From: Gremmenia infestans
Taxonomy: Eukaryota; Ascomycota; Leotiomycetes; Helotiales; Hamatocanthoscyphaceae
Length of the DNA: 64,000 bases
Direction: 5' to 3'
NCBI GenBank assembly: GCA_032629725.1
Contig: JAFEVB010000008.1
Span: forward strand, 930,001-994,000
In this document: positions 57,460 through 64,000 of the stretch, piece by piece
How positions within the stretch are numbered: position 1 is the first letter of the stretch
Layout: the number at the start of each line of letters is the position of its first letter
Notes under the pieces: model-generated
What the model saw: the letters and a program-made list of their open reading frames with translations, nothing else
What the model was told of the DNA's origin: nothing
Databases searched by the model: none
Translations under genes and position numbers: made by a program

Positions 57460-58035
57460 ATGGTATGGGCTGGCGTTTTATAAGAGGGAGCATCGCAGTG
57501 TACCATTTGATAATATTTGGATGTAAAATACTAGTATTCAATGCCATGGACTCTTCTGGGTACAAACTTCTGTTGAATGGATTTGGACGTAGACAGGATA
57601 ATATCGATCATCTACACTTTGTGAGACATTCTCGAGCCAGGTCAGGTAACTGGAGGTTACAACATGCGGTCCCGATATACAAGATAGAACCGATGTTATG
57701 TCATGGAGATTGTTTCGAGGGTTGGCATAATGCAACATCAACTCTTACATTACACCGGCTTCCGAAGTACTCAAATGAATTATACCCGGCGGCCATCAAC
57801 TTGGGAATCTCTGGATCTGGCTTGCCTTATTTGGCAAAGACCTTCTGTTATACAACGTCAGGGTCATTTCATTTCGAGGATCAGATGATTTGGTTACAAG
57901 CTACAAATCATCTCATGTAATCAATCTGCTCTGATCATTGCCTAGTCATCATCGTTTCATGACCTTATTTAACGCCTTGATGTAACGCCGTCCCTCCGTA
58001 TAAGCCTCCAAGATCAGTGTTTCCAGCGCGCCATA
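57460..58035. other. Intergenic region
   Basis: 576 bp between the convergent uS19m and TAF10 genes. A frame of 169 codons crosses it but overlaps the last uS19m exon in another frame and shows no family features. Confidence 0.4.
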
Positions 58036-58661
58036 TTATCGGTAGAACTCTCCCCTCTTCACATTGACGCCATATTCGCCGACTGCCATACCCAAATCCT
58101 CCATTGTAAGCACTGTCCTGTTCTGACTACCACCTTGTCCCCCACCTCCATAGCCCGGCCGCTGGATACCTAGAGGCCCTCCTCTGCCTTGCTGTTCCTT
58201 GCTGCCAGGTGCGGTTGTTGGTTGACCTGGGACTGGGAACCCTGCTGCAGCTCCAAGATTGCCCATCGGGTTATTTGCATTTGAGGAGTTCGACGAACGA
58301 ATTCGAGAGTACTGATATGCATCTGCTGCGATGTCTGCGACGAACTTCTGGGTCGCCAGTGCGAGCAGGCGAGCAAGACGCTCATCCGTTTGAGGTGGCG
58401 GGGGGAGCCCAGCTTTGGTAAGGTAATAGTTGGTCACAGCATCCGGAATCTTTAAGTGGGTTAGATGTGCCATAAGGAGTGCCCCGTGGAACTTACTATT
58501 GGTGCATAGTCATCCATCTTGGAGAGGAACTGCTTTAGAGAGGCATCTTTCCGAGTTGGAAGTTTCGGTTCAGGCGCTGGCGCAACAGGATCAACATCCT
58601 CATCTGGATTTGGTACTGGCAAAAGATCTTTATTGGGGTCTGGGGACTCTGCATTCGCCAT
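58036..58661 (-). CDS. TAF10: TFIID/SAGA subunit TAF10
   Basis: Two exons, 58661-58497 and 58449-58036, with a 47-bp intron. Product 192 aa. The ATG at 58661 gives MANAESPDPNKD. The N-terminus is acidic and Pro-rich. The histone-fold starts at LKQFLSKMDDYAPIIPDAVT (restored by the splice), followed by YYLTKAGLPPPPQTDERLAR and LATQKFVADIAADAYQYSR, and ends with VLTMEDLGMAVGEYGVNVKR. This is the TAF10 fold that pairs with TAF3 or TAF8 in TFIID and with SPT7 in SAGA. A Gly/Gln-rich loop of about 55 residues is inserted before the last helices. Divergent from PRP43 with 309 bp between starts, which contain CACGTG at 58832-58837. Confidence 0.95.
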
Positions 58662-58970
58662 CTTTGTTATTGGAGAGAGGATGTAGATGTAGGAGCCAGA
58701 AGTCATGTAGTTGAGGAGACCAGGTTGGCGCAAAGGCGGCGGTAGGTTTCTACAGGTTAAGCCGCATTGAACAATAAAGATTGATAGAAAGTAATGCCGC
58801 TTTATGCGCCTTCCAATGGGGAGGAGATTTTCACGTGCTGATTAGACTAGTGTGGCCTTATCTTATTCGGCAGGCTGAAAATATGCGAAAAAAGTCAATA
58901 CAATTCAGCCTCAACGTGTTGATCCTGAAGAGTAAAGACAAGCAACACATACCTCCAATCAGCAATAACC
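58662..58970. promoter_or_regulatory. Divergent TAF10/PRP43 promoter
   Basis: 309 bp between two housekeeping starts. CACGTG at 58832-58837 is the only element I recognise. Confidence 0.5.
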
Positions 58971-61367
58971 ATGGCTGACCGTCGCTCAGAACCAGAAGAG
59001 CGAGAGATGCCGCGGGCAAAGCGACCTAGAGTGGATGATCGGGACCCAGCGTCAAATCCGTACCTCGCCCACATGTACGAGAACAACGGCAACGGCAATG
59101 GCAATTACAATGGAGTAGCTCGCACAGGGCTTTCGGACTTCAAGAGGCATGAGACTACGGCTGCGCAGGCGCATACTGCGGAAGATGGACCGAATAATCC
59201 TTTCAACAATGCGCCCCTCTCAAAGCAGTACTTCAACATCCTCAAGACGCGCCGAGAACTTCCAGTTCACAAGCAGAGGTGAGTAAACACGCCCTTTCTT
59301 ACGATCAGCAAAGCTAACGTTATATAGACAAGAGTTCCTTGACATGTTTCATAAGACCCAGATCCTCGTCTTCGTTGGTGAGACTGGTTCTGGTAAAACT
59401 ACACAAATTCCTCAGTTCGTTCTCTTCGATGACCTCCCACACTTCAATGGAAAACTTGTCGCGTGTACCCAACCTCGTCGAGTGGCGGCAATGTCGGTAG
59501 CTCAACGTGTTGCAAATGAGATGGATGTGAAACTTGGAGAAGAGATTGGATATAGCATTCGTTTCGAGGATGTCACGGGTCCAAAGACTGTCCTTAAATA
59601 TATGACAGATGGTATGCTTCTGCGGGAAGCTATGCATGATCATAACTTAGCGAGGTATAGCTGCATCATTCTTGATGAGGCTCACGAACGTACACTTGCT
59701 ACAGATATATTGATGGGATTGCTCAAGGAGGTTGCACTCAGGCGGCCTGATCTCAAAATCGTCATTATGTCCGCTACCTTGGATGCACAGAAGTTCCAGC
59801 GCTATTTCAATGATGCTCCACTATTGGCCGTACCTGGAAGAACACATCCTGTGGAGATCTTCTACACCCCCGAACCCGAGCGAGACTACGTCGAAGCTGC
59901 TCTACGTACGGTTCTTCAGATCCATGCCACCGAGCCAGAGGGCGATATCTTGTTATTTTTGACGGGTGAAGAAGAAATTGAGGACGCATGCAGGAAGATC
60001 TCTTTGGAGGCTGATGAAATGATAAGAGAGGCTGATGCAGGGCCACTGAAGGTTTATCCCCTTTATGGGACATTACCTCCTCAACAACAGCAGAGAATCT
60101 TTGAGCCAGCGCCACCACCCTCCAGACCCGGGGGTCCTCCTGGTCGAAAGGTCATTGTCGGAACGAACATTGCAGAGACCAGTTTAACCATCGACGGTAT
60201 CGTGTATGTCGTAGATCCTGGTTTCAGTAAGCAGAAGGTGTACAATCCCCGAATTCGGGTTGAATCACTGCTTGTATCGCCTATATCAAAAGCTTCAGCT
60301 CAGCAGCGTGCCGGTCGTGCTGGTCGTACACGCCCTGGAAAGTGTTTCCGCTTGTACACCGAAGCTGCTTTCAAAAAGGAACTCATCGAGCAAACATACC
60401 CCGAGATCCTTCGGTCGAACCTTGCGAACACTGTTCTGGAATTAAAGAAGCTTGGAATTGATGACCTGGTACATTTTGACCTTATGGATCCCCCAGCCCC
60501 GGAGACACTTATGCGAGCTCTCGAAGAACTAAACTACTTAGCCTGTCTCGACGATGATGGAAACCTTACCCAGCTTGGCAAGCTTGCTTCGGAATTTCCG
60601 TTGGATCCAGCTCTTGCCGTTATGCTCATCTCCTCTCCCGAATTTTACTGCTCCAATGAAATCTTGTCGCTCACAGCCCTCCTGTCCGTCCCTCAAGTAT
60701 TTGTTCGTCCAGCAAGCGCAAAGAAGCGCGCAGACCAAATGAAGGATCTCTTCAAGCATGAGGATGGTGATCATCTCACCATGCTGAACGTATATCACGC
60801 CTTTAAAGGAGCCGAGGCACAAGCTGATCCAAAGCGATGGTGCCATGAACATTTCCTCAGTCTTCGAGCCTTGCAGTCCGCCGACAACGTTCGCCAGCAG
60901 TTGAAACGCATCATGGAAAAGTCAGAGATTGATCTTCTCAGCACGGACTTCAACGATAAGGAGTATTATACTAATATTCGACGTGCCTTGGTTGCGGGCT
61001 TCTTTATGCAAGTAGCGAAGAAGGACGGTACCGGAAAGACTTACAAGACTGTGAAGGATGACCAGAGTGTCTTGCTACATCCAAGTACCGTTCTCGGTGT
61101 TGACAGTGAATGGGTGGTTTACAATGAGTTTGTACTTACGACCAAGAACTATGTGAGAACGGTCTCATCTGTCAAGCCGGAATGGCTGCTGGTACGTCTC
61201 TTCCAAATTTCACATGTCGTCTCGAGGTAACTGCTAATATTTGAGGATAGGATATTGCACCAAACTACTACGATCTCACCACGTTCAAGAAAGGAGATGT
61301 GAGGACGGCCCTCGAAAGAACCTTGGACAAGGTCAAGAGGAAGCAGTCAACCAAAAGGAGTAAATAA
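58971..61367 (+). CDS. PRP43: DEAH-box RNA helicase PRP43 (DHX15)
   Basis: Three exons: 58971-59278, 59328-61191 and 61251-61367. Product 762 aa. Residues 1-100 are the disordered head with NNGNGNGN. Walker A is GETGSGKT, followed by TQPRRVAAMS, DEAH in IILDEAHERT, SAT, and motif VI SAQQRAGRAGR. The ratchet/winged-helix part and the C-terminal OB fold (RRALVAGFFMQVAKKDGTG) are complete; the last exon ends in a Lys/Arg-rich tail. The enzyme uses ATP to release intron lariats from spent spliceosomes and to remodel pre-ribosomes, in nucleus and nucleolus. Confidence 0.97.
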
Positions 61368-61462
61368 GGAGGCCTTGGTTGTTGGAATATTTAGATCCTA
61401 GAAGAGAGAAAAGAACCGGTGCTAGATGATAGAGTGGATTGCATCGGCGACATGCATTGCTG

Positions 61463-61750
61463 TCAGAAGGCGTTTGATTCGTCGTCGTATTCGTAGATCC
61501 AGTCTACAATATTGTTAGAAGCCCAACAGAAAAACAATTGAAAATATTTCCTCAGGTTCGCGATCTGCCGTGAACGATCGTGTGGGGGTGCAGTTGCTGA
61601 GTCAGATCTCAAGCCGTGCATCCTTTTAGAAGTAAGATGTCGAATAGGATGTGAGCCGGGCCCCAAAGGAATCGATGCTCTTATGCTTGCCACCATCAGG
61701 GGTGGTTGTGGTTGCACATGCCCACCCACAGTATAATGCGGGAAATCCAT
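61463..61750 (-). CDS. Possible small hypothetical protein
   Basis: A 95-codon frame with an ATG. The part before WIYEYDDESNAF contains a TTCTAAC branch-like word followed by TTGTAG, as if a short intron ended there, and the acidic end reads like a real C-terminus. I could not place a good donor (only a weak GTTCAC is nearby). Family unknown; it could equally be a chance frame. Confidence 0.25.
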   Translation of the reverse strand: MDFPHYTVGGHVQPQPPLMVASIRASIPLGPGSHPIRHLTSKRMHGLRSDSATAPPHDRSRQIANLRKYFQLFFCWASNNIVDWIYEYDDESNAF

Positions 61751-63053
61751 AATTGAATATGATAAGTCGATTCCACTTCAGGCTTTGTGCTTCCCGACCG
61801 ACGCTTCACGTTTTGCAAATTGATTGAGGGGCAGAAGATATTTTCGGAGGAGCCCACTCTTTATAGGTTTCTTGGTGTCAGTACTCGTACGTACTGTTGT
61901 TGCTAGTATTATTTGAAAGCGAGAAAGGGCTTGCATCGGCCCGACCCTTTCCATTCATTGCCTTCACATTCCCGCTGCTTTGTCACGACGGGATGGTCAT
62001 GTCACACGAACATAATGCACCTACTCGTAACACAACATTGAACCAGCAGCTGCAGTTGGTACTTAGGTACACAACAGCATCTGAGATCGGCCCAGGTTCG
62101 TGGATCGACGGAAAATTCATTTTGGTGTTACCTTGGTTTGGAGTTACAAATTAGACTATTAGACTCCATTATGATGGTGAGGGGGGGGGTGCACAATACA
62201 AGGTGGCAGCCACACCATACGGAAGTAGATGATGTAATTGCATACTGTCCATTCAATCACTGGCCAATCAAACGTGCAAGTAGGTAGTCGTCGGAGGCCA
62301 GCTTAATGAGATGCCGGTGCGGAGTACTGTACTCCCCCACATCTTCGTAAGCCTTTGAAGGAATCATCCCTACAGTAGTTAATTAATTCACTTGGCTTAC
62401 AGTACGAAGTGTAACTATCCCACTGTGGTGTTTCTCAGCTGAGGCTCAACTCTGCCCAACAGCGGATCTTCCATCGGCGGGCCGCTGCAGTATATAACGG
62501 GCGCTAAAGTGCTTTGACAGCGGGAACGGTATGTAGGGCTACATCCGGTCCGACTGGTCCTACAGGTAGGGAGGGCTAAGGCCTAGGTACGGAGGGGAGG
62601 TAATTAATTTATCGTCGACAGACATCTCCGATCCTTGGAATCGACATATTTTCATTCATCTGACTCCATCTCAGGCGGGCACATACAGTACCTACAGTAC
62701 GAAGTTGAAACCTTCTTAGACGTCCAATCATTCCGAAATATAAAGTGAAGCATCAGAGCCAGTGCCCATATGATCTGATTATGTGGTGCGATTTCCGTTA
62801 GCAGCAATTTTGGTCAGGAAGCGTTGCGCGCTAGTGAGTGTGTGGAGGGCTCAAGCCGTTCAACACGTGGAAAAGCTAGGGTCCGACGTGGTTTTGTAGG
62901 GTAGATCCTGGCTTCTAGAATGACAAAATGTGGAGGAGGAGTTGCAGAACTACGACGTTAGATCGGGACTACACCTACTACGTTCGTGGGTGAAGATTGC
63001 ACGCGTTCCGAGCCATTCTCAAAACCTTCTTATTCGGATGATTTTGCGGCACT

Positions 63054-63077
63054 GCGGCAGCGGCAGCGGCAGCGGCC
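63054..63077 (+). repeat. CGGCAG hexamer repeat
   Basis: About three and a half GCGGCA-type units in non-coding DNA. Confidence 0.75.
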
Positions 63078-63591
63078 TGGTACTTTGCCGTGGGGTGGGC
63101 ATGTCCCTTGTTCACTTTTCATCGGGTTCTTCTGGCATGCTAAAAGTGCCTATTAATACACCCATGAGGCATACGATAATTCACGTCATCTCTTCTTATC
63201 CTGGTTAGAGACCTCGATCTGATAAGCTTCTGAGGTAGAGAAGAGAAGTATGCAGTATGCAGACCAGAACCAAACTGGGTGTGGAGCCATGCGTATCCAC
63301 CTTTGAAGTTCGGAATCCGGCATGTAAACGTCTAATTCCTTGCAGGGCAGGGCTACTTTGGACAAGGGAGAATGTCCGGGTTAGCTTATATATCCTGGCG
63401 TCCGATCTTCTTTTCTTTTTCTTGACTTCCAGGTCCCGACGTCCCTCATTCTGACTCCTGTGTACTGAAGCCCCCTGTTTCTCTCCAAGTTACTCTTTCA
63501 AGCCTTTAGGCGCTTTCACATATTATACATTCCGCGCCTCAAACGCGTGGAATTCCAACGCTTCACTATCAGCGGATAGTAATCCTCCACC

Positions 63592-64000
63592 ATGAGTGGC
63601 TCTGGAGGATATTATAAGTACCGTTGCAAGTACTTCTTAACGCACAACTGCCCGCACTGGGTCTGGGTTCACAATGCACCCTGTGCCCATTGTCTTGTAA
63701 GTGTACTTTGGACAAACAGGTCGGTCAATCAATACTAACTTGCGTCAGGCGGATGGTCGTGATTCAGACGTAGGCGTTATGCCTACTCCATTCCGTCTCT
63801 CGCGAGAGGTATACGTACCTCATCTTGAAAACGGCGCGCTCCATTATATCATCATGGAGATCATTGCCACCAGCGACGTCGATAGTGGATGGGTAGTGAA
63901 AGATCCTCCGAATCAGTATTTTCCCGCTGCTACAGGACCATCAGCTGTAAGCGCTGCGGCAATCGATGGACCTGGCAATCAGAGGCATTCTAAAAGTGGA
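63592..64000 (+). CDS. Small cysteine-containing conserved fungal protein (5' part)
   Basis: The first exon (63592-63696) encodes MSGSGGYYKYRCKYFLTHNC then PHWVWVHNAPCAHCL. After a 52-bp intron with GTAAGT and TCAG ends, the second exon opens at 63749 and is still open at the window edge, giving 119 codons so far. Four Cys and several His/Trp in the first 35 residues suggest a small zinc-binding motif. A GTAAGC in the second exon (near 63948) might be a further donor. I recall similar short proteins in other ascomycetes but no function. The rest of the gene is outside the window. Confidence 0.7.

Larger units (their letters stand above)
61368..63591. other. Intergenic region
   Basis: About 2.2 kb with one weak gene candidate (61463-61750, listed separately), a CGGCAG repeat (63054-63077), TACTGTAC at 62325-62332, and a CACGTG at 62864-62869. 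No other gene is supported. Confidence 0.4.

Noticed and set aside
57411..57920. 169-codon frame after uS19m
   Set aside because: Overlaps the last uS19m exon in another frame and shows no motif.
1..64000. CRISPR arrays, tRNA and rRNA genes
   Set aside because: No repeat-spacer pattern, and no cloverleaf with a T-arm word like GGTTCGA in place was recognised; tRNAscan would be decisive.

Overview
This window looks like nuclear DNA of a filamentous ascomycete (Pezizomycotina). The evidence is many short introns of about 45-150 bp with GT...AG ends and CTAAC-like branch points, a PTS1-tailed malate synthase, BIM1/X325-like and CTR copper proteins, and a fungal KA1-tailed Nim1-type kinase. A leotiomycete-like source is my guess only. 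I recognised no rRNA, tRNA, CRISPR array or intact transposon.

Left end (1-4.7 kb): three genes that look like glycan assembly, namely a partial O-fucosyltransferase-like gene, a Golgi-type nucleotide-sugar transporter and a membrane-anchored GT92-like glycosyltransferase. From 5.0 to 10.8 kb lies the most interesting block, a probable copper-acquisition cluster: a secreted, probably GPI-anchored BIM1/X325-like copper protein, a CTR copper transporter and a bis-haem FRE metalloreductase. The divergent CTR/FRE promoter carries two Mac1-like copper response elements.

From 11 to 18.4 kb are malate synthase (three exons, peroxisomal SKL tail on the last one), a broken acyltransferase-3 gene and fumarase with two possible starts (mitochondrial and cytosolic). 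A gene-free stretch of about 8.7 kb follows, then a two-finger C2H2 regulator with a glutamine/proline-rich body (27.1-28.5 kb). From 30.5 to 42.1 kb are a Hsl1/Gin4-type kinase, SMC5 and a Tbf1/Taz1-type telobox protein. From 44.7 to 53.7 kb are an aldehyde dehydrogenase, a membrane-anchored histidine-phosphatase-like protein lacking the catalytic motif, a DUF829/TMEM53-like hydrolase, an HD-domain protein and an isochorismatase-like hydrolase.

The right end (54.4-64 kb) is a compact housekeeping block: MRE11, mitochondrial ribosomal protein uS19m (four small exons, one of only 16 nt), TAF10, the DEAH helicase PRP43, and the first part of a small cysteine-containing protein that runs off the window.

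Intergenic DNA carries two over-represented short words, TACGGAGTA (8 copies, all outside coding sequence) and TACTGTAC (at least 13 copies). Exon structures were worked out by hand from reading frame, splice signals and recalled family features; no alignment was run.
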